From NCBI RefSeq assembly GCF_026109735.1, contig NZ_CP069620.1:3286001-3350000 (forward strand): 64,000 bases of DNA, read 5' to 3'. Positions 42,739 to 50,199 of this stretch are shown here, one piece after another (the stretch's first letter is position 1; every line of letters begins with the position of its first letter). Below the pieces are notes generated by a model. The model saw only the letters and a program-made list of their open reading frames with translations, was not told the DNA's origin and did not search any database. The stretch is from Salinimicrobium tongyeongense. Lineage in GTDB: Bacteria; Bacteroidota; Bacteroidia; Flavobacteriales; Flavobacteriaceae. The translations under genes and the position numbers were made by a program.

Positions 42739-43692
42739 ATGGAAATGAACAATATACCCAGTGTTGACCTGGCCGACTTCCTGTCTGACAACCCGCAGAG
42801 AAAGCAGAAATTTGTAAATGAGATTGGTAAGGCTTATGAAGAAATAGGTTTTGTTGCCTTAAAAAACCACTTTTTGAGCGACAACCTGGTAGATGAGCTT
42901 TACAAGGAAGTGAAGAATTTCTTTGCCCTTCCGCTTGAAACCAAACAGAAGTATGAAATTGAGGGTCTTGCAGGGCAACGCGGATACATTTCCTTCGGAA
43001 AAGAGCACGCCAAAGGTAAGAAAGAGGGAGATCTTAAAGAGTTCTGGCATTTTGGACAGGAACCTTCAAAAGATGCAAATCTCACCGAAAAATATCCTGA
43101 AAACGTGCAGGTAGAAGAGCTGCCCGATTTTAACCACACCGGAATGGAAGCCTACAGAATGCTGGAAAAAACCGGAATTTACGTGCTACGCGCGCTGGCA
43201 CTATACATTGGTCTTGACGAGTTTTACTTTGACCACTGGGCCAGCAACGGGAACAGCATTTTAAGGCCCATACACTACCCTCCTATTACCGAAGAGCCTA
43301 AAGGCGCGGTAAGGGCCGGGGCTCATGGAGATATCAACCTTATCACACTGCTCATGGGTGCATCTACGGGAGGCCTACAGGTATTGAGAAAAGACGGGGA
43401 ATGGATAGACGCAATTCCGCAGGAAGATGAGCTGGTCATTAACGTGGGGGATATGCTGGAGAGACACACCAATAACAAACTGAGAAGTACGATACACCGG
43501 GTGGTGAATCCTCCAAAAGAGCAATGGAGCACCCCTCGCTACTCCATTCCATTCTTTATGCACCCGCGTAGTGAAATGCCACTAAATTGTCTTGAAGAAT
43601 GTATTGATGATGAACACCCAAAAGCTTACCCTGATATTACTGCCGGTGAATTCCTTCATCAAAGACTGGTGGAAATAGGACTCAAAAAATAG
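42739..43692 (+). CDS. 2-oxoglutarate/Fe(II) dioxygenase, isopenicillin N synthase family
   Basis: A 317-residue enzyme from ATG 42739. The N-terminal DIOX_N part is IPSVDLADFLSDNPQ...IGKAYEEIGFVALKNH. The iron ligands are His and Asp in GAHGDINLITLLM and His in STIHRVVNPP, and the oxoglutarate-binding Arg-x-Ser is RYSIPFF. Such enzymes oxidise diverse small molecules; bacterial members in primary-metabolism contexts are poorly characterised, so no substrate is named. It heads a tight operon with the SUI1-like, DUF1835 and nucleoside phosphorylase genes (gaps of 7, 9 and 1 bases). Confidence 0.88.
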   Translation: MEMNNIPSVDLADFLSDNPQRKQKFVNEIGKAYEEIGFVALKNHFLSDNLVDELYKEVKNFFALPLETKQKYEIEGLAGQRGYISFGKEHAKGKKEGDLKEFWHFGQEPSKDANLTEKYPENVQVEELPDFNHTGMEAYRMLEKTGIYVLRALALYIGLDEFYFDHWASNGNSILRPIHYPPITEEPKGAVRAGAHGDINLITLLMGASTGGLQVLRKDGEWIDAIPQEDELVINVGDMLERHTNNKLRSTIHRVVNPPKEQWSTPRYSIPFFMHPRSEMPLNCLEECIDDEHPKAYPDITAGEFLHQRLVEIGLKK

Positions 43693-43699
43693 TTTTTTT

Positions 43700-44056
43700 A
43701 TGGCTAAGAAAAAGATGGGGCTTGAAGACCTGGGAGGATTTGTTTTCTCTACAGATAAAAATTTTGATCCCGAAAGCCTCAATGAAACAGAACAGGAAGA
43801 AAGCCCTGAACCCAAAGACCAGCTTTTAGAAGCCCATTACAGCTCTAAAGGCCGGGCAGGTAAGAAAGTTACCGTGGTAAAAGGTTTTATTGGCACACAA
43901 GAAGATCTCAATGCCCTTGGAAAAGACCTCAAAAAAAAATGCGGCGTTGGCGGCTCTGTTAAAGATGGCGAAATTATAATTCAGGGAGATGTGAGAGATA
44001 AAGTAATGTCTTACCTTAGAGAGCTTGGATACAAAGTAAAGCGCATTGGCGGCTAA
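43700..44056 (+). CDS. SUI1/eIF1-like translation factor (YciH type)
   Basis: A 118-residue protein. The C-terminal 70 residues are a SUI1 domain with its signature (GKKVTVVKGFIGTQEDLNAL, KKKCGVGGSVKDGEIIIQGD, YLRELGYKVKRIGG). The N-terminal 45 residues are acidic and probably flexible. Bacterial YciH-type proteins resemble eIF1, which acts in start-codon selection, and bind the small ribosomal subunit; their role in bacteria is thought to be modulation of initiation. Second gene of the operon, 7 bases after the dioxygenase. Confidence 0.9.
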   Translation: MAKKKMGLEDLGGFVFSTDKNFDPESLNETEQEESPEPKDQLLEAHYSSKGRAGKKVTVVKGFIGTQEDLNALGKDLKKKCGVGGSVKDGEIIIQGDVRDKVMSYLRELGYKVKRIGG

Positions 44057-44065
44057 AGAGTTTTT

Positions 44066-45001
44066 ATGGAGGAGAAGAAAATATTACATATTACCAACGG
44101 GGACGACCTTTCTGAGCAAATCACAAATCTGAAACTCCCGGGAGATGTGATCACCTGGAGGGAAATGCTGTGCGAAGGCCCTGCCTCTATGGATGTGGGA
44201 GACGAGGAATTTGTGCTGCGCCGAAGGACTTTCCTTTTAGAAAAATACAATATTTCTGAAGAGCAGTACCAGGAAGAGTTTTTGAGCGAACTGGCAAAAC
44301 TGGCAGCTATTAACAACTATGACGAAATAGTGCTGTGGTTTGAGTTTGATCTTTTCTCACATATGAACATGCTCGCCCTCATCAGTTTTATGCTTCAGAA
44401 TAAAAAAGACGGGCCTTTCTCTCTGGTGTGCAGCCGAAAGTTAAAAGGAGAAGCAGAAATGACCGCCCTCTCCCAGCTTTCAGACAAAAACCTGAAAGAA
44501 CATTACAATCACCGAATTCCGCTTGAGAAAGCCGATATTCAAACCGCCCAGTTGATCTGGGAACTGTACTGCAGCAAAAATCCAAAAAAACTGACTTCAG
44601 AAATAAAGAAGACTACTAACTTCGAATATTTATCCAGTTCCATTAGGGCACATATTGAGCGTTTCCCCAATGTGAAAACCGGTTTGAATACTTTGGAGGT
44701 CAATGTTCTAAAGCTTATTGAAGAACACGATATTAAATCCATGCACCACCTTTTAGGTTATGCCCTTCAGTATCAGGGCTATTACGGCTACGTAGATGTG
44801 CAAATGCAGCGAATACTCGATAAACTAAGCCCTTTCTATGAAACTTCAGAAGATAAATTAAAACTGAACGAAGATGGCATCAAAGCACTTAAGGGCACCA
44901 AAAATTATTACCAGAACTTAAAAGATGATGAATATTACGGCGGCGTAAAAAAGTACGACTTCCTCTACGACCCCGTTTCTCACAATCTACTAAAATTATA
45001 A
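44066..45001 (+). CDS. DUF1835-domain protein
   Basis: A 311-residue cytosolic protein. The N-terminal DUF1835 domain is recognised by ILHITNGDDLSEQI, the WREMLCEGP block and DEIVLWFEFDLFSHMNMLAL. The C-terminal part is helical with DIKSMHHLLGYALQYQGYYG, resembling the DUF3658-like segment that usually follows. Function of the family is unknown. It lies between SUI1-like and nucleoside phosphorylase genes, which hints at nucleotide or RNA metabolism (weak inference). Confidence 0.8.
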   Translation: MEEKKILHITNGDDLSEQITNLKLPGDVITWREMLCEGPASMDVGDEEFVLRRRTFLLEKYNISEEQYQEEFLSELAKLAAINNYDEIVLWFEFDLFSHMNMLALISFMLQNKKDGPFSLVCSRKLKGEAEMTALSQLSDKNLKEHYNHRIPLEKADIQTAQLIWELYCSKNPKKLTSEIKKTTNFEYLSSSIRAHIERFPNVKTGLNTLEVNVLKLIEEHDIKSMHHLLGYALQYQGYYGYVDVQMQRILDKLSPFYETSEDKLKLNEDGIKALKGTKNYYQNLKDDEYYGGVKKYDFLYDPVSHNLLKL

Positions 45002-45002
45002 C

Positions 45003-45878
45003 ATGAACCATTTAGCAGCCTCAGAACTAATTCTGAACAAAGACAACAGCATATACCACCTCAATTTAAAACCCGAACACTTAGCCGAAACCGTTCTTCT
45101 GGTAGGCGACCAAAACCGCGTAGATAAGATCACAAAATACTTTGATGAAGTTGAAGTAGCCGTTAAAAAAAGAGAATTCCACACTCAAACCGGAATTTAC
45201 AAAGGCAAAAGAATCTCTGTGGTTTCAACAGGAATAGGCACAGATAATATCGATATTGTACTCAACGAACTAGACGCCCTGGCAAATATCGACTTTGAGA
45301 GCCGGGAGATGAAAGCTGAACAAACCAGCCTCAATATTATTCGTATTGGAACTTCGGGCTCTATTCAAAAAGATATTCCGGTAGATTCTATTGTGGTAAG
45401 TGAAATGGCAGTTGGTTTTGACAACCTTCTCCACTTCTACCAAAGCGATGACGTACAGCTCCAGGATTTTAACGAGGCTCTGGAAGATCACCTTGGCACT
45501 TACGAGAAAAACAGCAAGCCTTATGTTGTGGCGGCAAATCCTTCCCTCGTAAAGCAGTTTATGACCGGGCAGGTGTTTGCAGGATTTACAGGTTCAAACG
45601 CCGGGTTTTATGCGCCCCAGGGCCGTGTGCTTAGACTGGCTTTGAGAGATGACAATATGAAAGACAAACTGGCCAGCTTTAGCTTTAAAGGCAAAAAGAT
45701 CACCAATCTTGAGATGGAAACTTCTGCCATTTTCGGGCTTTCGGCCATGCTGGGCCACAAAGCTTTATCGCTTAATGCCATTATCGCAAACCGCGCTACG
45801 GGCAACTTTACCAAAGACGGTGCAAAAGCCGTAGACAACACAATTCGCTATGCCCTGGAAAGGTTGGTTTCAGCCTAA
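45003..45878 (+). CDS. Nucleoside phosphorylase (NP-I family, uridine phosphorylase-like)
   Basis: A 291-residue enzyme with the NP-I pattern: phosphate loop VLLVGDQNRVDKI, VVSTGIGTDNIDIVLNELDA, RIGTSGSIQKDIPVDSIVVS and the nucleoside-binding NLEMETSAIFGLSAMLGHKA. It splits a nucleoside with phosphate into base and ribose-1-phosphate. The M-E-T/S-A sequence is shared by uridine and purine phosphorylases; the whole resembles the uridine phosphorylase side. A one-base gap to DUF1835 makes it the end of the operon. Together with upp it would give pyrimidine salvage. Confidence 0.88.
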   Translation: MNHLAASELILNKDNSIYHLNLKPEHLAETVLLVGDQNRVDKITKYFDEVEVAVKKREFHTQTGIYKGKRISVVSTGIGTDNIDIVLNELDALANIDFESREMKAEQTSLNIIRIGTSGSIQKDIPVDSIVVSEMAVGFDNLLHFYQSDDVQLQDFNEALEDHLGTYEKNSKPYVVAANPSLVKQFMTGQVFAGFTGSNAGFYAPQGRVLRLALRDDNMKDKLASFSFKGKKITNLEMETSAIFGLSAMLGHKALSLNAIIANRATGNFTKDGAKAVDNTIRYALERLVSA

Positions 45879-45921
45879 TCTCATTTAACAGAATATTAAA
45901 AGCCATCGCACCTCATATTTG

Positions 45922-45929
45922 TATTTTTG
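45922..45929 (+). promoter_or_regulatory. Putative -7 element of ppk1
   Basis: TATTTTTG matches TAnnTTTG 16 bases before ATG 45945. The leader would be very short (about 9 bases). It argues against the TTG start at 45927, which lies within the box. Confidence 0.4.
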
Positions 45930-45944
45930 GGGAAATCCCTCCGT

Positions 45945-47996
45945 ATGTTAAAGCCTGAAGAGAAAATTAAAAGGCACCGTGATCTAAATTGGTTAAGTTT
46001 TAATGAGAGAGTGCTGCAGGAAGCACAGGATAAAACCACACCTCTTTATGAGCGGCTAAAATTCCTGGCCATTTTCTCGATGAACCTCGATGAGTATTTT
46101 CGGGTTCGGGTGTCCCAGCTTCGGCAAATGAAAAGGGTAGAAAAGAGCATCAGGAAAAAGCTTGCCTTAAAGCCGAATAAGACCGTAAAGCAGATCCTTA
46201 AGGAAGTTAGGGAACAGCAGGATAAATTCGGCAGGATATACCGCGAAGAAATTATCCCCGAACTGGAGACCGAAGGCATATACCTGGTGCATCGTGAAGA
46301 TTACAACGAGCAGCAGGAAGAATTTGCACGCCGGTATTTTAAAAAGGTGCAGAAGTGCATTAATGCCACTACCATAAACTCTTTTGGCGGCGAAGAGCTT
46401 TTCCTGGAGAATAACGGCCTGTATTTCATGGTCTGTTTCAAAGATAAGGCTGAATTTGGGATTGTAAATATCCCTACAGACGAATGTGAAAGGTTCATCA
46501 CTTTTTCTTCGGAAACAGAGGAGTATAAAATATCATTTTTGGATGATATTGTAAAAGTGAATGTGCCGAAGCTTTTTCCTGAAAAGGAAATTTCAGGAAT
46601 TTACGAGATCAAGCTTTCCCGCGATGCCGAACTTTATATAGACGATGAAGTAGACGGGCTGCTGGCCGAGAAGATCTATGAATCCCTTCAACAGCGAACC
46701 GATGGGCAGCCCACCAGGTTGCTTTACGATTCCAACATGCCCGCCGAAGATCAAAAAATACTTCGGAAGCGCCTTAACCTGGGAAAAATTGACATGATGC
46801 CCGGGGGCAGGTACCACAACTTTAGTGACTATTTCTCTTTCCCGGATCCCACGAATAATGCGGCACTTCATTATGAAAAATGGACAACTGTAAAGCATTC
46901 GGTTTTGGAGAAAGCCGAAAATTATTTTGAGGTTATCGCCAAAAAAGACCAGTCGGTGCATTTTCCCTACATGTCTTTTGAATATGTAGAACGCTTTATA
47001 CAACAAGCCGCACATGACCCACAGGTAAAGGAAATAAAAATTTCCATTTACAGGATTGCCGATGAATCGGTGGTGACTTCTGCCCTGCTCTCGGCACTCA
47101 AAAATGGCAAAAAACTCACTGTTTTTATTGAAGCCAAGGCCAGGTTTGACGAGAAGAACAATATTGACTGGGGCCGAAAATTTGAAGAGGAAGGTGCAAG
47201 AGTGATCTACAGTTATCCAAAGATCAAGGTACATTCCAAGATCCTGCTGGTAAGCCGGGAAGAAAATGGCACACTAAAAGACTATGCATATATTGGCACC
47301 GGGAATTTTAACAGCAAAACTTCCAAAATATACTGTGACCACGCCATTTTCACGGCCCATGAGAAGCTAACGAGTGAACTTTCGCGGGTTTTCCTGGTGC
47401 TTGAAGGCGAATTGATCATACCACGGGCAAAACGTTTGCTTATTTCGCCATTTTCGACAAGAAAATCTTTTGCCGACATGATCAACAGGGAAATCGAGAA
47501 TGCCAGGCTGGGCAAAAAAGCAGGAATTAAGGCTAAGATGAACAGCCTCGAAGATAAGGAGATCATAGACCTGTTGTACGATGCCAGTGAGGCGGGAGTG
47601 AACATCAGGTTGCTGGTGAGGGGCTTTACCTGCCTTGTGCCGGGCATTGAAAACCTTAGCAGCAACATCTACATGACCAGCATTGTAGATCGCTTCCTGG
47701 AACACGGCCGAATTTACATCTTTGAAAATGACGGAAATGAAAAGCTCTACTTTGGAAGTGCCGACTGGATGACGCGAAACCTTGACCGCAGGATAGAAGT
47801 GATCGCCCCTATTTATGATAAGGATATAGCGCAGGAATTCAAAGACATCCTTGAAATTCAGTTTCAAGACAACGTAAAAGCCAGGATACAGGATTCCGAA
47901 GAAAAGAATAATTTTGTAGGCGCGAGTCCGGGTGAGAAAAAGATCAGGTCACAATACGAAATATACAAGTACCTAAAAGAAAAACATGCCCCATGA
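45945..47996 (+). CDS. ppk1: Polyphosphate kinase 1
   Basis: A 683-residue enzyme from ATG 45945. The N-terminal domain begins RHRDLNWLSFNERVLQEA, the head (CHAD-like) domain follows, and the two phospholipase D-like halves carry the phosphohistidine in PKIKVHSKILLVSR (about residue 429) and the family blocks AYIGTGNFNSKTSKIYCDHA and LYFGSADWMTRNLDRRIEVI. It reversibly transfers the gamma-phosphate of ATP to polyphosphate at the inner membrane. Length is normal. The stop overlaps the start of the next gene (ATGA), so a substrate-binding-like protein is made together with it. Confidence 0.95.
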   Translation: MLKPEEKIKRHRDLNWLSFNERVLQEAQDKTTPLYERLKFLAIFSMNLDEYFRVRVSQLRQMKRVEKSIRKKLALKPNKTVKQILKEVREQQDKFGRIYREEIIPELETEGIYLVHREDYNEQQEEFARRYFKKVQKCINATTINSFGGEELFLENNGLYFMVCFKDKAEFGIVNIPTDECERFITFSSETEEYKISFLDDIVKVNVPKLFPEKEISGIYEIKLSRDAELYIDDEVDGLLAEKIYESLQQRTDGQPTRLLYDSNMPAEDQKILRKRLNLGKIDMMPGGRYHNFSDYFSFPDPTNNAALHYEKWTTVKHSVLEKAENYFEVIAKKDQSVHFPYMSFEYVERFIQQAAHDPQVKEIKISIYRIADESVVTSALLSALKNGKKLTVFIEAKARFDEKNNIDWGRKFEEEGARVIYSYPKIKVHSKILLVSREENGTLKDYAYIGTGNFNSKTSKIYCDHAIFTAHEKLTSELSRVFLVLEGELIIPRAKRLLISPFSTRKSFADMINREIENARLGKKAGIKAKMNSLEDKEIIDLLYDASEAGVNIRLLVRGFTCLVPGIENLSSNIYMTSIVDRFLEHGRIYIFENDGNEKLYFGSADWMTRNLDRRIEVIAPIYDKDIAQEFKDILEIQFQDNVKARIQDSEEKNNFVGASPGEKKIRSQYEIYKYLKEKHAP

Positions 47997-48841
47997 GAAA
48001 CATTCAAGTTGGCGGAGTCCCAGAACATTTCAACCTGCCATGGCACCTTTGTATTGATGACGGAACCTTCAACAACAATGGTCTGAACCTTAGCTGGCGC
48101 GATTTTCCCGACGGCACAGGGGCCATGTGCAAAGCCTTAAGAAATAAAGAGATTGATGCTGCCGTTATTCTTACTGAAGGCATTATCAAAGACATCTTAA
48201 ACGGAAATGAGGCAATTATTGTGCAGGAATATATCGCTTCTCCTTTAATCTGGGGAATACATGTGGCTGCTGAATCAAAGCTTGAGTCGGTTGAAGACCT
48301 GAAGGATCAAAAAGTGGCCATTAGCCGGTATGGTTCGGGTTCTCACCTCATGGCTTACGTAAATGCCCGAAATATGGGCTGGGACACCTCAAAACTCGAA
48401 TTTGAAGTAGTGGGCGACATCAACGGGGCTGTGAAAGCTTTACAGGAGGAAAGAGCCGGTTATTTTATGTGGGAGCATTTTACCACGAAACCTCTCGTAG
48501 ACGAAGGAGTATTTAGAAGAGTTGGAGATTGCCCCACCCCCTGGTCCTGCTTTGTAATTGCCGTAAGAAAAGACTTTTTTGAGACAGACCAGGCAGGAAT
48601 CCTCACCATGCTCAAAACTCTGAACCAGGTCACTAAAAAATTTAAGGAAATCCCTAAAGTTGAGCTCGCACTAGCTAAAAAATACAATCAAAAAGCAGAG
48701 GATATTGAGCAATGGCTTAAGCTCACGACCTGGAGCCAAAAACAAATCTCTGTGCTTGAGATCCAGAAGGTACAGGAACAACTCCTGGAACTAAACCTTA
48801 TCCCGGAGACCAAAGACAGCTACTATTTTTTACCCCAATAA
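47993..48841 (+). CDS. Periplasmic-binding-protein-like protein without signal peptide
   Basis: A 282-residue protein with the NMT1/Thi5 or ABC substrate-binding fold pattern: GGVPEHFNLPWHLCIDDGTF, DAAVILTEGIIKDILNG, ISRYGSGSHLMAYVNARNMG, VKALQEERAGYFMWEHFTTK and FVIAVRKDFFE. It starts directly with the domain, with no export signal or lipobox, so it should remain in the cytosol. The ATG overlaps the ppk1 stop. No ABC permease or ATPase is near. It may bind a small molecule as a sensor or enzyme of thiamin-pyrimidine type; I cannot decide. Confidence 0.75.
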   Translation: MRNIQVGGVPEHFNLPWHLCIDDGTFNNNGLNLSWRDFPDGTGAMCKALRNKEIDAAVILTEGIIKDILNGNEAIIVQEYIASPLIWGIHVAAESKLESVEDLKDQKVAISRYGSGSHLMAYVNARNMGWDTSKLEFEVVGDINGAVKALQEERAGYFMWEHFTTKPLVDEGVFRRVGDCPTPWSCFVIAVRKDFFETDQAGILTMLKTLNQVTKKFKEIPKVELALAKKYNQKAEDIEQWLKLTTWSQKQISVLEIQKVQEQLLELNLIPETKDSYYFLPQ

Positions 48842-48847
48842 ATGATT

Positions 48848-49489
48848 ATGAAAAAGATCAATTTTTTGTCATTTTTGACACTCCTGCTTTTTGTGACACC
48901 GGCCATGGCCCAGGAAGAAGCATTTTTTCAGGATACCATTCAAACTGAAATAGAACCTGCATTCCAGGAAGATATCATCTTTAAAAGGGATACAACCAAA
49001 AGCGAAGCACAGCTCAATGTGCTTAACCTCTTGGTCTTTGGCGCGCTTGATGTGGGGTACGAACACCTTATTAGCGACCACACCTCTGCCGGGGTCGAGT
49101 TCTTCTCAAAAGTCTTCAACAAGAACGAAGGCGAGGATGTAGACCTTTCTGAAGTCTATTCCAAAGATTTTTCAATTACCGGAAAGTTTAAGTATTTCCT
49201 GAAAGACGACCAGGTTGGCCGCGGCTACTATGCCGAAGTTTTTGGGATGTTTTCAAATGGCGAACATGAGAATGATATAAAATTAACTAATGAGGCTGGA
49301 GAACTGGAGACGCAGGAAAAGTTGGTGGAATATACCGATCTCGCCTTTGGAATAGGTGTGGGCGGAAAATTTGTAGCAAAACAGGGATTCCTGATCGATG
49401 TATCTTTTGGAATTGGCAGGAACCTGTTCGACAAATATTCTCCAGATATCGTTCTGCTCCCAACAGTGAACGTGGGTTACAGGTTCTAG
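48848..49489 (+). CDS. Outer membrane beta-barrel protein (DUF3575-like)
   Basis: A 213-residue protein from ATG 48848 (an ATG two codons earlier is also possible). A signal peptide ends at TPAMAQ. The mature part has alternating amphipathic strands beginning LNVLNLLVFGALDVGYEHL, typical of DUF3575 small barrels, and ends with NVGYRF, the terminal aromatic residue used for outer-membrane insertion. It follows the binding-protein-like gene with no gap, so it is the third gene of the ppk1 operon. Role unknown. Confidence 0.75.
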   Translation: MKKINFLSFLTLLLFVTPAMAQEEAFFQDTIQTEIEPAFQEDIIFKRDTTKSEAQLNVLNLLVFGALDVGYEHLISDHTSAGVEFFSKVFNKNEGEDVDLSEVYSKDFSITGKFKYFLKDDQVGRGYYAEVFGMFSNGEHENDIKLTNEAGELETQEKLVEYTDLAFGIGVGGKFVAKQGFLIDVSFGIGRNLFDKYSPDIVLLPTVNVGYRF

Positions 49490-50155
49490 CTACCAGGCTA
49501 TGGGCTCTTTGCCTATAGACATTAGAAACTCGTTGGTTTTACTGAAGTGTTTGTTCCCAAACCAGTAACCCCTGTTGGCCGCTAACGGAGACGGATGCCC
49601 GCTGGTAAGCACTAAATGTTTTTTGGAATCGATTTTGCGGCCTTTCTTTTGTGCCGGGCCGCCCCAAAGTAGAAATACCAGGTTTTCCCGTTCTTGTGAC
49701 AAAGTGGAGATCACGGCATCAGTAAATTTCTCCCAGCCTTTTCCCTGGTGTGACCCTGCCTGGCCCGCGCGAACCGTAAGGGTGGCATTCAGCATTAGCA
49801 CGCCTTGCCGGGCCCAGTGTTGTAAATTTCCATGTTTAGGTAAAGGCGTGCCGAGGTCTTCCTTAATTTCCCTGAAAATATTTACCAGCGAAGGAGGAAT
49901 TTTGGTTTCGGGTTGAACAGAGAAGCACAATCCGTGTGCCTGCCCGTAACCGTGATATGGATCCTGACCTATAATTACCACTTTAGTACCTTCAAAAGAA
50001 GAAAGTTCAAAGGCCTTGAATATGTTATCGGGATGAGGAAAACAGTGGTTCGCCTCATATTCGGCAGACACAAATTTTAGAAGATCCTTAAAATAAGGTT
50101 TTTCAAGCTCGGGATTTAACTTTTTTTTCCAATCTGGAGTGAGGTCAAAGGTCAT
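49490..50155 (-). CDS. ung: Uracil-DNA glycosylase
   Basis: A 221-residue family 1 enzyme from ATG 50155; a TTG at 50182 lies inside the promoter box. The water-activating loop is VVIIGQDPYHGYGQAHGLCF, the uracil-binding strand FLLWGGPAQKKG and the minor-groove loop TSGHPSPLAANRGYWFGNKH. It removes uracil from DNA to start base excision repair. It converges with the DUF3575-like gene, with stops adjacent, and is divergent from mutS2. Confidence 0.95.
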   Translation of the reverse strand: MTFDLTPDWKKKLNPELEKPYFKDLLKFVSAEYEANHCFPHPDNIFKAFELSSFEGTKVVIIGQDPYHGYGQAHGLCFSVQPETKIPPSLVNIFREIKEDLGTPLPKHGNLQHWARQGVLMLNATLTVRAGQAGSHQGKGWEKFTDAVISTLSQERENLVFLLWGGPAQKKGRKIDSKKHLVLTSGHPSPLAANRGYWFGNKHFSKTNEFLMSIGKEPIAW

Positions 50156-50179
50156 ATTATTGGTTAAATTGCAGCTTCC

Positions 50180-50187
50180 CAAAAATA
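50180..50187 (-). promoter_or_regulatory. Putative -7 element of ung
   Basis: The minus strand reads TATTTTTG, a full TAnnTTTG match, 24 bases before the ATG of ung. It sits within the 44-base divergent gap to mutS2. Confidence 0.45.
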
Positions 50188-50199
50188 GGGAAATTTTCT

